A DNA stretch of 64,000 bases from Asaia lannensis NBRC 102526 (GCF_024054035.1 NZ_JAMXQU010000002.1:463203-527202), one strand, 5' to 3'. Counted from the stretch's first letter, positions 1-9,307 are shown. The notes: generated by a model from the sequence alone, not told the origin. Made by a program: numbers and translations.

Positions 1-2
1 GA

Positions 3-326
3 TGCGACATTCCGGCCGCTGCTATCCACCAGTTCTGCATTCCGAAGGGGGTCGACCCTCTCGACGCAATCAAGCCGCAGAACGCCTTTCATCGTCCCAA
101 GGGTACATTCACCTGGGTGATGGATGACCCACCGCCGGCCAATGTTACCGGAGAGATCGAAGTTCTTCATTACGAAGAAGGACGACTGGCCCATGAGCGT
201 GCTGTGATCGTGGTCGAATGCGCACCTACCGATCAGACACGTATCGAGGAAGTCCTGAACGATCATACCTCTCTCGAAGTCGGCATTGTCTCGATCGACC
301 TGCCCGCAAGAAAGAAGTTCGACTGA
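3..326 (+). CDS. C-terminal part of an unrecognised protein (5' end outside window)
   Basis: The frame is open from the first bases of the window and ends with TGA at 326, so this is the last 107 residues of a longer gene. The segment is acidic and soluble-looking, contains a Pro-rich stretch (DDPPPANV) and ends in a basic ARKKFD tail. There is no membrane segment or signal, and I recognise no family. An internal ATG at 117 would give 69 residues, but the coding character continues upstream of it without a stop, which favours a truncated longer protein. Its function cannot be inferred from this fragment. Confidence 0.5.
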   Translation, partial: CDIPAAAIHQFCIPKGVDPLDAIKPQNAFHRPKGTFTWVMDDPPPANVTGEIEVLHYEEGRLAHERAVIVVECAPTDQTRIEEVLNDHTSLEVGIVSIDLPARKKFD

Positions 327-1352
327 CTCGCCAACCTTGGTCCGGCATGAGGACGCTCTGCCGGATCAGGTTTTTTTCCTTGCGACGTTCTGAATACCAG
401 GTGGATAGCCGCATTTCAGTTTCAGGTGCCTGTAGATCTGACGGAAGCCTTATCACGCCTCCAGATACGTGCTGCATATGTGTCGCACCCATATGCCCAG
501 CTTGATGCCCACAAGCATCCCGGAAGCTTCTCCGAAATCTCGACATCATCGGATCGTCTGTTCCAACCAAACGGACCACGCTAGCTGGACATCCCTGTGT
601 CTGGCGATGAAAGCTCAGGCGCTCACACGAGCCTCCCCCACAAGCCAATTCAGAGTTCATCAGGGCATGACGCTACGACAGCATTGCCCGAACAGACTCA
701 TTCTTGTGCCGAAAGATCCCGCCCTTCCGGGGTGTCGACTACGGAGAACAGGCAACGATAACCCGCCACACACGGGTATAGTGCAGCTCTTGCAACAGAT
801 GCAGGAATCATTACCCATCTCGTAAAGTGGCCCACATGCGATGATTTAATCCGATCGTAAACAAGGCACTCGGTTACGGATCCTCAGGAGCTAAGGAGCT
901 CCCCAAAAGCGAATCCGGTTGTCACCAGAACTGGAGTAGACATCAAATGGCATAAGACGCGGGATTACAGCGTTTATGCTTGATACATCTTTATGACGAC
1001 GCCACACATTCACGGCCTTGTCACTCCGTCGGCTCACGAACAGAACGACACTCCAGGCTGCATCAGGAGACAGGTCAATAGCCTGAATGACGCGCACACA
1101 GGACGGAAGCTGCGGGCATCGAGCACGTGAACCGCCCAGGACCATGTCCGCATACCGGAAGCCTCCCGGGCCGCTGAAAGCAAATGGGGCTGAGAGCTAG
1201 ACTGTCCTGTATGGGCAGACGGCGCGCAAATCCCTGCAGCGCTTCAGCAAGGAGTCTGTTTTAAGCCATATCGAGAACGAAAAGGCGCCTTCTGACATGT
1301 CCAAATGAACACAAGACACAGAAGGCCTTACAACAAATTGTCAGGGAAATCA
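327..1352. other. About 1 kb without a confident gene
   Basis: Several short open frames occur on both strands, but none has a good ribosome-binding site, a recognisable motif or consistent codon use. The only suggestive one is a minus-strand frame at 891-1145, whose product contains LSPDAAW, DKAVNVW and SGDNRIRFW. These resemble the repeat ends of a WD40 propeller, so it may be the eroded 3' end of a WD40 gene. Nothing else is visible before the tRNA gene at 1353. Confidence 0.4.
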
Positions 1353-1427
<75 letters not shown>

Positions 1428-1496
1428 AACTGGAGCGCTTCGTAGCTTCTCAGCCCGAAAGCTGCAAGCCCCTGAAAGCGCTTTTTTTTAAAACTC

Positions 1497-1910
1497 TCAG
1501 TCGTCGCGATGAATTTTTTCCATCCGCTCGTGACGTTCCTGCGCTTCGATCGACATGGTCGCGATAGGACGTGCTTCCAGACGGCGCAGGCCGATCGGCT
1601 CACCGGTTTCTTCACAGTAGCCATAGGAGCCATTCTCGACGCGCTGCAGGGCAAGGTTGATCTTGCCGATCAGCTTGCGCGCCCGATCGCGCGTTCTGAG
1701 TTCCAGAGCACGATCCGTCTCGACACTTGCACGATCTGTCACATCTGCCTCATGGATCCCGCCTTCCGACAGGCTGGCGAGAGTCAGATTGGCTTCCTTG
1801 AGCAGATCGTTGCGCCAGCGGAGCAGCTTCTGCCTGAAGAATTCCACCTGGAGCGGATTCATGAACTCTTCGTCGTCGGAGGGCCGATAATCCGGTGGGA
1901 GCGTGATCAT
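1497..1910 (-). CDS. dksA: RNA polymerase-binding transcription factor DksA, single-cysteine alphaproteobacterial form
   Basis: DksA binds in the RNA polymerase secondary channel and, with ppGpp, tunes rRNA and amino-acid promoters. The 137-residue protein has the long coiled coil (about residues 20-90) with the tip acids D56 and D59 in DVTDRAS, matching the functional DxxD tip of E. coli DksA. The C-terminal globular domain follows. Only one zinc-ligand cysteine is visible (C99 in YGYCEETGEPI); the other three positions of the classic C4 finger are replaced. This is typical of many alphaproteobacterial homologues and implies a zinc-independent fold. The start at 1910 is preceded by an AGGA-containing stretch. 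The gene stands alone upstream of the tRNA-Thr gene. Confidence 0.92.
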   Translation of the reverse strand: MITLPPDYRPSDDEEFMNPLQVEFFRQKLLRWRNDLLKEANLTLASLSEGGIHEADVTDRASVETDRALELRTRDRARKLIGKINLALQRVENGSYGYCEETGEPIGLRRLEARPIATMSIEAQERHERMEKIHRDD

Positions 1911-2369
1911 GCACGTCTGTCCTTAACGCAAGTCTTTTTGTGACCTGCCGCGCCGTGCTGCGCCCTGGATCAAAAAAGGGTCTGAACCCGTATCCTGAGC
2001 ATAACGGTATGGCTGGTTTGGCGCGGCTTATACCTGCGTGTTCAGCATTCGCCAAGCCCGAACTTATAGAAACGCGCAAACTGCACATGGCGGTTTTTGA
2101 AAAAACCATGAATTCTGCCACTGCAATAAAACGGACATATAAAACTCGACAGCTCTATATTTGAAGGCAAAGCAATAAACCCACATCCTGATTGCAGGCA
2201 GTCACGCACACCGGACGAAGCATCGCCAGAGTGGAATCATTGCGGCATCAGCATATTTTCGAGGTGTAGCTTTACCTCTTGCAGGCAAAGCTTTGGCTTT
2301 TCAGATCACACCCGCTACGCAGCACCGATCCTGCCGGACATTACGGACCGGTTCTTGAATTCCGCAACG
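1911..2369. other. Intergenic region between dksA and the GST gene
   Basis: About 460 bp with lower GC than the flanks and no convincing coding frame. It should carry the dksA promoter, read leftward, near 1950-2150, where several AT-rich stretches occur. I see no clear terminator, repeat or RNA gene in it. Confidence 0.4.
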
Positions 2370-3029
2370 TCATACGACTGTCTCGTAGCGCTCCAGATGC
2401 CATGCTTCGGGTTCTGCAGCGGCAAGCCGTGCCCATTCTTGCATGAGCGGCTGGGAGAGCATGGCAAGACGATAGGCCTCGGCCGCCGGGGATAGCGCGA
2501 TTGCATAAGACGTAAAGCGCGAAACAACCGGTGCGAACATGATGTCGGGAATTGTCATCTCTGCACCGAACAGAAGATCGCCTCCCGCTCCGAAACGCTC
2601 TCGTGCTTCGGTCCAGATCCGGTCGACCCGCGCAATATCCGCAGCCACCTCATCACTCATCGTGTTCCGGGGGCGTCTCTCTCGCCCCAGATTCATGGGA
2701 AGAGCCTGTCTCAAAGCCCGGAACCCCGCATGCATCTCAGCACTGATACTGCGGGCCATGGCGCGGGCTATACGGTTTTCGGGCCAGAGCGCCGGGGCGA
2801 ACTCTGCGCAGTAATCGCAGATCGCGAGGCTTTCCCAGATCTGCGCACCCTGATGCTCAAGAAAGGGTACGAGCCCATTGGAGGAGAGAGCGTGGATTTC
2901 GCTCGTTTGCCCCGCCCCTTGCAGGGCGATCACCTCGTCCTGCACATCCAGCCCGGCGGCCCTGACGGCAAGCCAGCCGCGCAGCGACCATGAAGAATAG
3001 CGACGTGTGCCGATAACGAGACGATCCAA
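2370..3029 (-). CDS. Glutathione S-transferase family protein
   Basis: The 219-residue product has an N-terminal thioredoxin-like half (about residues 1-80) with the TRRYSSWSLRGWLA segment, where a Ser/Tyr would activate glutathione. Further on are the NGLVPFLE cis-Pro motif and the ESLAICDY segment, which binds the gamma-glutamyl group. An all-helical C-terminal half follows. The start is TTG at 3029, preceded by AAGGGG at good spacing; no ATG fits. It begins 12 bp after the mnmA stop, so it is probably the last gene of the cysteine desulfurase-ferredoxin-mnmA transcript. The substrate is unknown; cytosolic conjugation or peroxide reduction is likely. Confidence 0.85.
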   Translation of the reverse strand: MDRLVIGTRRYSSWSLRGWLAVRAAGLDVQDEVIALQGAGQTSEIHALSSNGLVPFLEHQGAQIWESLAICDYCAEFAPALWPENRIARAMARSISAEMHAGFRALRQALPMNLGRERRPRNTMSDEVAADIARVDRIWTEARERFGAGGDLLFGAEMTIPDIMFAPVVSRFTSYAIALSPAAEAYRLAMLSQPLMQEWARLAAAEPEAWHLERYETVV

Positions 3030-3041
3030 GGCAGACCCCTT

Positions 3042-4106
3042 CTAGGCGAGAATAAAGCCTCCACCCAGAACCCTGCTTCCCTGATACAAAACGCAGGCCT
3101 GGCCCGGTGCAGGCATGGCTGCCTCATCCAATACGACGCGCGCGCCTCCCGCAAGGGGATAGACCCAGGCCTCACGCGTAATTTCACGCGCCCTGATCTG
3201 CACATGACAGCGCACACCAGCCTCTGGAGGATCGATCAGCCAGTTCATGTCGCGCAGGGCGAAATCGACGCGTCCTGCGTTCTCTTTCGGCCCAACGATA
3301 ATACGCCGTGTTGTCGCGTCGATACGCTTGACGATCTGGCGACGGCCGTCCTTCGTGTGGATATCGCCAAGGCGCTTGCTCTGCCCGACCGTATAGCGTG
3401 CAATACCCTCGTGCTGACCCAGAACGCGCCCTGTCTCATCGACAATCTCGCCTGTACCATGTGTCTCCGGACGAAGCTTCTCCACAACAGAGGCATAGGT
3501 GCCGGTCGGCACGAAACAGATATCCTGACTATCGGGCTTGGCGGCGATGGAGAGACCGAACGCCTCGGCTTTCTCTCGCACGGCGTCCTTGTTCGGCATA
3601 TCGCCAAGGGGAAAGCGCAGATAGTCCAGCTGATCCTGTGTCGTGGCAAAAAGGAACCACGACTGATCGCGCGACAGATCGGAAGGGCGATGCAGCTCCG
3701 TGCGTCCTTCACTCTCGATGCGACGCACATAATGACCTGTCGCCATCGCTTCGCAGCCAAGATCGCGTGCCATGCTGAGTAGATCGGTAAACTTGACGCC
3801 CTGATTGCAGGCCACACAGGGCACAGGGGTCTCACCACGCGCATAGCTGTCAGCAAAGCTCGCCATGACGCTGCTGCGAAAACGCTCTTCGGCGTCGATC
3901 ACATAATGCGGTATGTCAAGCCGGTCGGCCACAGCGCGAGCGTCGAGGATATCACGCCCGGCACAGCAGGCCCCTGGCTTGGATACAGCCTGACCGTGAT
4001 CGTAGAGCTGAAGCGTGGCCCCGATGACCTCATGCCCTTCCTGTTTCAGAAGGGCGGCCACTACGGAACTATCCACGCCTCCTGACATGGCAACTAGGAT
4101 ACGCAT
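3042..4106 (-). CDS. mnmA: tRNA-specific 2-thiouridylase MnmA
   Basis: MnmA makes the 2-thio group of U34 in tRNA-Lys, -Glu and -Gln from ATP and a relayed persulfide sulfur. The 354-residue protein opens with the PP-loop SGGVDSS (residues 8-14). It has the catalytic cysteine of the PCVACNQGVKF segment at C100 and the second persulfide cysteine at C197 (SQDICFVP). The central tRNA-binding domain and C-terminal beta-barrel follow, and length is normal for the family. It lies 57 bp downstream of a ferredoxin gene and two cysteine desulfurases, so the sulfur donor is probably encoded in the same operon. Confidence 0.95.
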   Translation of the reverse strand: MRILVAMSGGVDSSVVAALLKQEGHEVIGATLQLYDHGQAVSKPGACCAGRDILDARAVADRLDIPHYVIDAEERFRSSVMASFADSYARGETPVPCVACNQGVKFTDLLSMARDLGCEAMATGHYVRRIESEGRTELHRPSDLSRDQSWFLFATTQDQLDYLRFPLGDMPNKDAVREKAEAFGLSIAAKPDSQDICFVPTGTYASVVEKLRPETHGTGEIVDETGRVLGQHEGIARYTVGQSKRLGDIHTKDGRRQIVKRIDATTRRIIVGPKENAGRVDFALRDMNWLIDPPEAGVRCHVQIRAREITREAWVYPLAGGARVVLDEAAMPAPGQACVLYQGSRVLGGGFILA

Positions 4107-4163
4107 GAGGTCTCTCTACAGACGTTGAATGACGATGACGTTGAGGATCAGGGAAGTTAAGGC

Positions 4164-4478
4164 TCAGGACGACTTGGGCAGACGAACGACCAGGCCGTCC
4201 AGCGCATCGGTCATAACGATCTGACAGCCCAGACGGGAAGTCTTTTCGAGGCCGAAAGCCAGATCGAGCATATCTTCCTCGTCGTCGGTCGGGGCGGAAA
4301 GCTTGTCGGCCCATGCTGGATCGACCACCACATGGCAGGTGGCACAGGCAAGCGATCCTTCGCAGGCCCCTTCAAGCTCGATATCGTGCTTGTGTGCAAT
4401 TTCGAGAACGGAAAGACCGACAGGTGCGTCGACTTCCTTGCGGGTTCCGTCCTGCTCGACAAAAATCATATGTGGCAT
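4164..4478 (-). CDS. fdx: Adrenodoxin-type 2Fe-2S ferredoxin
   Basis: The 104-residue protein carries the vertebrate-type ferredoxin cluster motif C39-x5-C45-x2-C48 and a fourth ligand, C85 (LGCQI). This subclass serves iron-sulfur cluster assembly or P450 electron transfer. The frame continues upstream, but the ATG at 4478 gives the conserved start of the domain ([11 protein letters not shown]) and lies 23 bp after the preceding desulfurase gene. Its position between cysteine desulfurases and mnmA favours a role in delivering electrons to sulfur or cluster chemistry. The gene symbol is assigned by family and context. Confidence 0.9.
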   Translation of the reverse strand: MPHMIFVEQDGTRKEVDAPVGLSVLEIAHKHDIELEGACEGSLACATCHVVVDPAWADKLSAPTDDEEDMLDLAFGLEKTSRLGCQIVMTDALDGLVVRLPKSS

Positions 4479-4501
4479 GTTTTGATTACCCTGCTTCTTC
4501 G

Positions 4502-5650
4502 TTACGAGGCGCGATAGACCTCGCAGGCGGCCTCCCGGAACCGATCCAGGGCCTGCACGATCTCGCGCGTGGAGGTAAAGCGTCCGACCGCCATACGCAA
4601 GCATCGTGCTGCGTCTTTCGCATCGAGCCCCATGGCCGTCAGGACATAGGACGGAACGATTTCCGCCGAGGTACAGGCGGAACCCGTGGAAACCGCCACA
4701 TCCGGCATGGCCGCAATCAGCGCACGGGCCTCGATCCCCTCAGGCAGGCAAAGGTTCAGTGCGCCGCTCACTCTCGGCGCGTCCTGTCCGTTCACTTGCA
4801 GACCGGGAAAGATCGTCTGCAAGCCTGCGAGCAATTCTGCACGCAGGGCCCCTGTGCGCGTTTCATCGCTCTCACGCATTTCGCCGGCAAGAGAGAGCGC
4901 CTTGCCAAACCCGACAATCAGCGGCGTTGGCAGTGTGCCGGAGCGCAGGCCCCGTTCCTGGCCACCGCCAGAAAAAAGCGGTTCGAGGCGCACACGCGGG
5001 CGATGCCTCACATACAGGGCCCCGACCCCCTTGGGACCGTAGATCTTGTGTCCGGAGATCGACATCAGATCGACCGCCTCGCAGGAAAGTGCGGTCTTTC
5101 CCACCGCCTGGGCGGCATCGCTGTGAAACAGAGCGCCCGCCGCTCTCACCATTGCGCCAAGCCCGGCGATATCCTGCAATACACCGGTTTCGTTATTGGC
5201 GGCCATGATGCTGACCAGCGCAGTCGGCACGGTCAGTGCTTCGGCCAGCACCCCGGGATCGAGACGACCGTCGTGCATCACAGGCAGAATGACAGGCTCG
5301 AATCCTTCACTGGCGAGCGAGCGTACGGATTCGAGCACGCATTTATGCTCCGTCGCGACAGTAATGACCCGACGTCGCGTGGTATTGCGTCGCGCGAGAT
5401 GACGTACTGTCCCTTTGATGGCGATGTTGTTCGCCTCGGTAGCACCGGAGGTAAAAACGATTTCTCTCGGCTGGGCGCAGATCAGACCGGCAACCTGCTC
5501 TCGCGCCAGCTCGACCGCCCGCGCTGCAAGAAGTCCTGCCTCGTGGGAGTCGCTATGCGGATTGCCGTAATAGTCGCCAAACCAGGGAAGCATCGCCCCG
5601 ACCACTGCGGGGTCGCATCGTGTCGTTGCCTGATTATCCAGATAGATCAT
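4502..5650 (-). CDS. Cysteine desulfurase (second of a tandem pair)
   Basis: PLP enzyme releasing sulfur from cysteine as an enzyme persulfide. The 383-residue protein has TSGATEANN for PLP phosphate binding, H102 in ATEHK over the cofactor ring, PLP lysine K202 in [10 protein letters not shown] and catalytic C326 in [10 protein letters not shown]. The start at 5650 is set by an ATGA overlap with the stop of the upstream desulfurase and by the conserved [10 protein letters not shown] beginning. The short Cys loop matches group I (IscS/NifS) enzymes. It is followed after 23 bp by the ferredoxin gene and then mnmA, so tRNA thiolation is a plausible destination for its sulfur. Confidence 0.92.
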   Translation of the reverse strand: MIYLDNQATTRCDPAVVGAMLPWFGDYYGNPHSDSHEAGLLAARAVELAREQVAGLICAQPREIVFTSGATEANNIAIKGTVRHLARRNTTRRRVITVATEHKCVLESVRSLASEGFEPVILPVMHDGRLDPGVLAEALTVPTALVSIMAANNETGVLQDIAGLGAMVRAAGALFHSDAAQAVGKTALSCEAVDLMSISGHKIYGPKGVGALYVRHRPRVRLEPLFSGGGQERGLRSGTLPTPLIVGFGKALSLAGEMRESDETRTGALRAELLAGLQTIFPGLQVNGQDAPRVSGALNLCLPEGIEARALIAAMPDVAVSTGSACTSAEIVPSYVLTAMGLDAKDAARCLRMAVGRFTSTREIVQALDRFREAACEVYRAS

Positions 5651-6756
5651 GCTGCCTTGCTTCCAAGACGCGCGGCCATCGACTGATAAGCCGCAATAAA
5701 TGCCTCGATCTGCGCCTCTGTCGTATTCCATGGTAGCGAGACACGTATGGCACTGGCCGCCCCCTGACCGAGTCCCATGGCCTGCAACACGTGAGAAGCG
5801 GACACCTTGCCCGATGAACAGGCAGATCCTGTCGAGACCGCAAAACCTGCCAGATCAAGCATCATCAGCTGCGTCTGTGCAGGCACCCCCCATAGGATCA
5901 AGGAGGTCGTATTGGGCAGTCTCGGCGCAATGCGGTCGCCTGCAATACGGGCTCCGCTGGCAAGAGCGGCCTCGTCTATACGGTCGCGCAGTCGCGCTAT
6001 GACCGACCAGTCCTGCTGTCGGGCAGCCTCATAGGCAGCCACCATACTGGCGATGGCAGGCAGAGGCTGTGTGCCGCCGCGTCGCCCCCGCTCCTGCCCA
6101 CCTCCCCTGATCATGGGAGGGATATGCCCTTCGGCCCCCAACACAAGTGCTCCCGCTCCCATGATCCCCCCGGCCTTGTGACCCGAGATCGCAAGGCTGG
6201 TCAGTCCAGCGAGGGAGAAAGGCAGGCGCCCTGCAATCTGCACGGCATCGACATGGAGTCTGGCATCATATCGGGCGCAGACGGAGACAATCGCATCGAT
6301 CGGATGCAGGATACCTGTCTCATTATTGGCCGCCATCACACATACCAGGGCCGGCCCGTTCTGGCGCAGCGCCTGTTCTAGCGCCTCCAGACAAAGCCTG
6401 CCATCCTCATGTACCGGCAGAGTCACGGCCTGCGGAGAAGCCATTCTGATGGCATCGTGCTCGGTCGCACCGATCAGAAGGCGACGCGCCTTGTCCGGAC
6501 CGGCATCGCCCTGGCCGAAAGCATGGACCGCCAGCATGTTGGCTTCTGTCCCCCCGGACGTAAAGACGATCTGCTCGGGACCGGCTTTCCAGTACCCGGC
6601 GAGCCGGTCGCGTGCCTCTTCGAGGATACGCCTTGCCTGCCTTCCCGGCCCATGAACGGAGGAAGGATTGCCTTTCGGATCGAGCGCGTCGAGCATGGCT
6701 CGCCTGGCTTCGTCGCGAAGGATTTCCGTGGCATTGGCATCAAGATAAACGCTCAT
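5647..6756 (-). CDS. Cysteine desulfurase (first of a tandem pair)
   Basis: A 369-residue PLP-dependent aminotransferase class V protein with its own complete catalytic set: MSVYLDANAT start, TSGGTEANM, H100 in GATEHD, PLP lysine K194 (SGHKAGG) and catalytic C313 in STGSACSSGK. It is clearly diverged from the adjacent desulfurase, with a shorter C-terminus and different loop residues, so this is an old duplication and not a recent one. The 4-bp ATGA overlap with the next gene implies translational coupling. It leads the operon, whose promoter should lie in 6757-7170. Which of the two enzymes feeds cluster assembly and which feeds tRNA thiolation cannot be read from the sequence. Confidence 0.9.
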   Translation of the reverse strand: MSVYLDANATEILRDEARRAMLDALDPKGNPSSVHGPGRQARRILEEARDRLAGYWKAGPEQIVFTSGGTEANMLAVHAFGQGDAGPDKARRLLIGATEHDAIRMASPQAVTLPVHEDGRLCLEALEQALRQNGPALVCVMAANNETGILHPIDAIVSVCARYDARLHVDAVQIAGRLPFSLAGLTSLAISGHKAGGIMGAGALVLGAEGHIPPMIRGGGQERGRRGGTQPLPAIASMVAAYEAARQQDWSVIARLRDRIDEAALASGARIAGDRIAPRLPNTTSLILWGVPAQTQLMMLDLAGFAVSTGSACSSGKVSASHVLQAMGLGQGAASAIRVSLPWNTTEAQIEAFIAAYQSMAARLGSKAA

Positions 6757-6980
6757 CGGCCTATAGATCGGTTTGTAATGAGGAAGCGCAAGTCAAAACC
6801 ACAGAAGACGGAAATGACGTGTTATGACGATTTGTGTGGAATTCCACCCCTCGCCCTCGTTATACACAGCGCCAATGATGGCGTGATGAGCGATCCGGGA
6901 CGTACCATTCCCGCCCGGGGTCCTGCGCCACTTCCGGGGGATATCGATGCGATATCCTCTCACCGTTGAGGAGCTAGTCC

Positions 6981-7073
6981 ATGCGCGTTTCAACGCCTGC
7001 CGAATCCCTATATGGTTTTCATGCCCGACCAGCTTCTTTTGCGATACGTGCGCTTACGGCCCTTTTCCGCTGA
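6981..7073 (+). CDS. Possible 30-residue small ORF
   Basis: ATG at 6981 is preceded at ideal spacing by TTGAGGAG, one of the strongest Shine-Dalgarno sequences in the area. The frame runs 30 codons to TGA at 7071-7073. The product is basic and unremarkable (MRVSTPAESLYGF...), without a membrane segment. It lies alone in the gap between the desulfurase operon and the hydrolase gene. It could be a genuine small protein or a leader peptide; codon evidence is too short to decide. Confidence 0.25.
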   Translation: MRVSTPAESLYGFHARPASFAIRALTALFR

Positions 7074-7173
7074 CGACATCGCGCCATTCATCATGACCTG
7101 ATCCTGTCGGCTTTCCGGGCGATCGTTGCTCCGGATTGTCGGGATCAGTTTCATTTCCCATAAAAAACACAAC

Positions 7174-7204
7174 ACTCCTGCCGCGGTTTCACGCGGACAG
7201 GAGT
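7174..7204 (+). promoter_or_regulatory. Hairpin just upstream of the hydrolase gene
   Basis: Inverted repeat ACTCCTG ... CAGGAGT with an inner CGCG/CGCG helix, forming a strong stem-loop that ends 19 bp before the hydrolase start codon. The downstream arm contains AGGAG, but a second SD-like GGAAG at 7212-7216 lies outside it. It may be a 5' UTR structure affecting translation or a transcription attenuator; no T-tract follows. Confidence 0.35.
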
Positions 7205-7223
7205 ATAATTCGGAAGCATTTTG

Positions 7224-7889
7224 ATGCCAGAAGTCATGTTCGCCGGCCCTGATGGCCGGTTGGAGGGTCGCTACCACCATTCTGATGAGCCCAATGCGCC
7301 GCTCGCTCTGGTCCTGCATCCTCATCCGCTGCATGGCGGCACCATGAACAACCGCATCACCTACACGATGTACCGGTCGTTCGAGAAAATGGGTTTTTCC
7401 GTCATGCGTTATAACTCGCGCGGCGTAGGACGCTCGCAGGGTCGCTATGACGGCGGTATCGGCGAGATTTCGGATGCGGCTGCCGCGCTCGACTGGATGC
7501 AGATGGTCAATCCGAACTCCAGCGAGTTGTGGATTGCCGGCTATTCCTTCGGTGCCTTCGTTGGCATGCAGTTGCTGATGCGTCGCCCCGAGATCAGTGG
7601 CTGGATCAGCGTTGCACCGCCAGCCAATGATTACGATTTCGGCTTTCTTGCCCCCTGTCCCTGCGGTGGCCTGATGATCGCCGGAGACAAGGATGACATG
7701 GCCCCGGAGCCCGGCATCAAGAAGCTAGTCGACAAGCTCAATACGCAAAAGAACGTCGAAGTCGATTATCGCGTATTCGAGGGCGCAAATCATATCTTTG
7801 CCAGCGAGGCAGAGAAGGTGGCATTCGCTCTCGAGGATCATGTCACGGTCATGCGTAACCGTCGCGTTCTGGCTATCGCTGCCGACTGA
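7224..7889 (+). CDS. Alpha/beta hydrolase of the YfhR-like CocE/NonD type
   Basis: A 221-residue cytosolic serine hydrolase-fold protein. The oxyanion region is LHPHPLHGGTM. The nucleophile is S108 in the elbow GYSFGA, the acid is in GDKDD (about 155-159) and the histidine is H190 in GANHIF. This short family (alpha/beta hydrolase with an HPHP motif) is widespread in alphaproteobacteria, but its physiological substrate is not established. ATG at 7224 is preferred over the adjoining TTG at 7221 because GGAAG lies eight bases upstream. The gene is monocistronic, with a hairpin before it and a clear terminator after it. Confidence 0.85.
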   Translation: MPEVMFAGPDGRLEGRYHHSDEPNAPLALVLHPHPLHGGTMNNRITYTMYRSFEKMGFSVMRYNSRGVGRSQGRYDGGIGEISDAAAALDWMQMVNPNSSELWIAGYSFGAFVGMQLLMRRPEISGWISVAPPANDYDFGFLAPCPCGGLMIAGDKDDMAPEPGIKKLVDKLNTQKNVEVDYRVFEGANHIFASEAEKVAFALEDHVTVMRNRRVLAIAAD

Positions 7890-7913
7890 ACGACCGATCC
7901 GCAAACCAATCAA

Positions 7914-7939
7914 GGCGGGGCTGGTCCCCGCCTTTTTTG
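7914..7939 (+). terminator. Rho-independent terminator of the hydrolase gene
   Basis: Perfect GC-rich stem GGCGGGG / CCCCGCC with a five-base loop, followed by TTTTTTG and more T residues, located 25 bp after the hydrolase stop. Confidence 0.85.
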
Positions 7940-8034
7940 TTTTTTATGCCTCATCACCCTGCATGGTCGGATTTCCTGCGGTTTCGTGCTAGGAGGCGCA
8001 CCCTGTAACCGTACTTCAAAGTGGATGAACCGAT

Positions 8035-9291
8035 ATGGCAGAGCACGCGCTGAAAAGTCCTTTCCTGAAAGAGGCTGACGCTCGGGGCTATATTTTCCAG
8101 TGCACAGATCTCGCCGCTCTCGATGAGGCAATGTGTACCGGACCGGTAACAGGCTATATCGGGTTCGATCCGACAGCGGACTCCCTGCATGTGGGCAATG
8201 CGCTTTCGATCATGATGCTGCGTCTGATGCAGAAGCACGGTCATCGTCCGATTGCCCTGATGGGCGGCGGCACAGCCAAAATCGGCGATCCCTCGTTTCG
8301 TGACGAGGCACGGGCTCTGATGAGCCCCGAGAAACTTGCGCATAATCTCGGCGGCATCGAAGTCAGCCTGCGCCAGTTCCTGGATTTCGGCTCCGGCCGC
8401 AGCGATGCCATCCTCGTCAACAATGCCGACTGGCTCGACCGCCTGTCCTATATTGATCTGCTTCAGGATGTAGGCGTTCATTTCTCCATCAGCCGCATGC
8501 TTTCCTTCGAGAGCGTCAAGCAGCGGCTTGACCGTGAGCAGGGACTCACCTTTCTCGAATTCAACTATTCAATTCTGCAATCCTACGATTTCCGCGAACT
8601 AAACCGTCGTCACGGAGCCGTATTGCAGATGGGCGGGTCCGATCAGTGGGGCAACATCGTGGCCGGTATCGATCTTGCCCGACGCACCGACGGCAAACAG
8701 GTTTTCGGTCTGACCACCCCGCTGGTTACGACAGCCTCCGGTGCCAAGATGGGTAAATCGGCCAATGGTGCCACCTGGGTCAGTGCAGAAAAGCTGCCCG
8801 TTTTCGAATACTGGCAATTCTGGCGTAACACCGAAGATGCCGATGTCGGACGTTTCCTCAAGTTCTTCACCGATCTCCCGGTCGAGGAATGCGAACGCCT
8901 TGGGGCATTGCAGGGCGCCGATATCAACGAAGCCAAGAAAGTCCTTGCAACTGAAGCCACCGCAATCTGTCACGGGCGCGACGCCGCACAGGCCGCTGCG
9001 GAAACGGCTCGTCAGGTTTTCGAAGCTGGCACCCTCGTGGCAGATCTGCCCTCGCGCGATCTGCCGCGCAGCGCCCTTGAAGCAGGCATTCCGGCTTTTC
9101 GTCTTTTCGGCGAGTCAGGACTTGTCGCGACGAACAGCGAAGCACGACGCCTCATCAGAGGGGGCGGCGCTCGCCTCAACGACCTGCCGGTCCAAGACGA
9201 AAACAGGGTGATTGGCCTCGAAGATATCGTTGATGGCGTTCTCAAGCTCTCTTCCGGAAAGAAGCGTCATCTTCTGCTCAAGCCGGTCTAA
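8035..9291 (+). CDS. tyrS: Tyrosyl-tRNA synthetase
   Basis: Class Ic aminoacyl-tRNA synthetase charging tRNA-Tyr. The 418-residue protein has the HIGH-type motif SLHVGN in the N-terminal Rossmann fold, the tyrosine-binding segment YDFRELNRRHGAVLQMGGSDQWGNI and the KMSKS-like motif GAKMGKS. It ends in an S4-like RNA-binding domain (about residues 355-415). Length and order match bacterial TyrRS of the TyrS group. The start at 8035 has only a weak SD. No T-box or other leader is evident; a terminator follows the gene. Confidence 0.97.
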   Translation: MAEHALKSPFLKEADARGYIFQCTDLAALDEAMCTGPVTGYIGFDPTADSLHVGNALSIMMLRLMQKHGHRPIALMGGGTAKIGDPSFRDEARALMSPEKLAHNLGGIEVSLRQFLDFGSGRSDAILVNNADWLDRLSYIDLLQDVGVHFSISRMLSFESVKQRLDREQGLTFLEFNYSILQSYDFRELNRRHGAVLQMGGSDQWGNIVAGIDLARRTDGKQVFGLTTPLVTTASGAKMGKSANGATWVSAEKLPVFEYWQFWRNTEDADVGRFLKFFTDLPVEECERLGALQGADINEAKKVLATEATAICHGRDAAQAAAETARQVFEAGTLVADLPSRDLPRSALEAGIPAFRLFGESGLVATNSEARRLIRGGGARLNDLPVQDENRVIGLEDIVDGVLKLSSGKKRHLLLKPV

Positions 9292-9307
9292 CGAGACAAA
9301 CTGATAT

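Noticed and set aside
226..825. Overlapping frames on both strands after the first partial gene
   Set aside because: No ribosome-binding site, no motif and unlikely amino-acid composition; treated as non-coding or eroded.
4313..5686. Open frame antisense to the second cysteine desulfurase
   Set aside because: Conserved catalytic motifs lie on the minus strand; the plus frame is low-complexity and basic.
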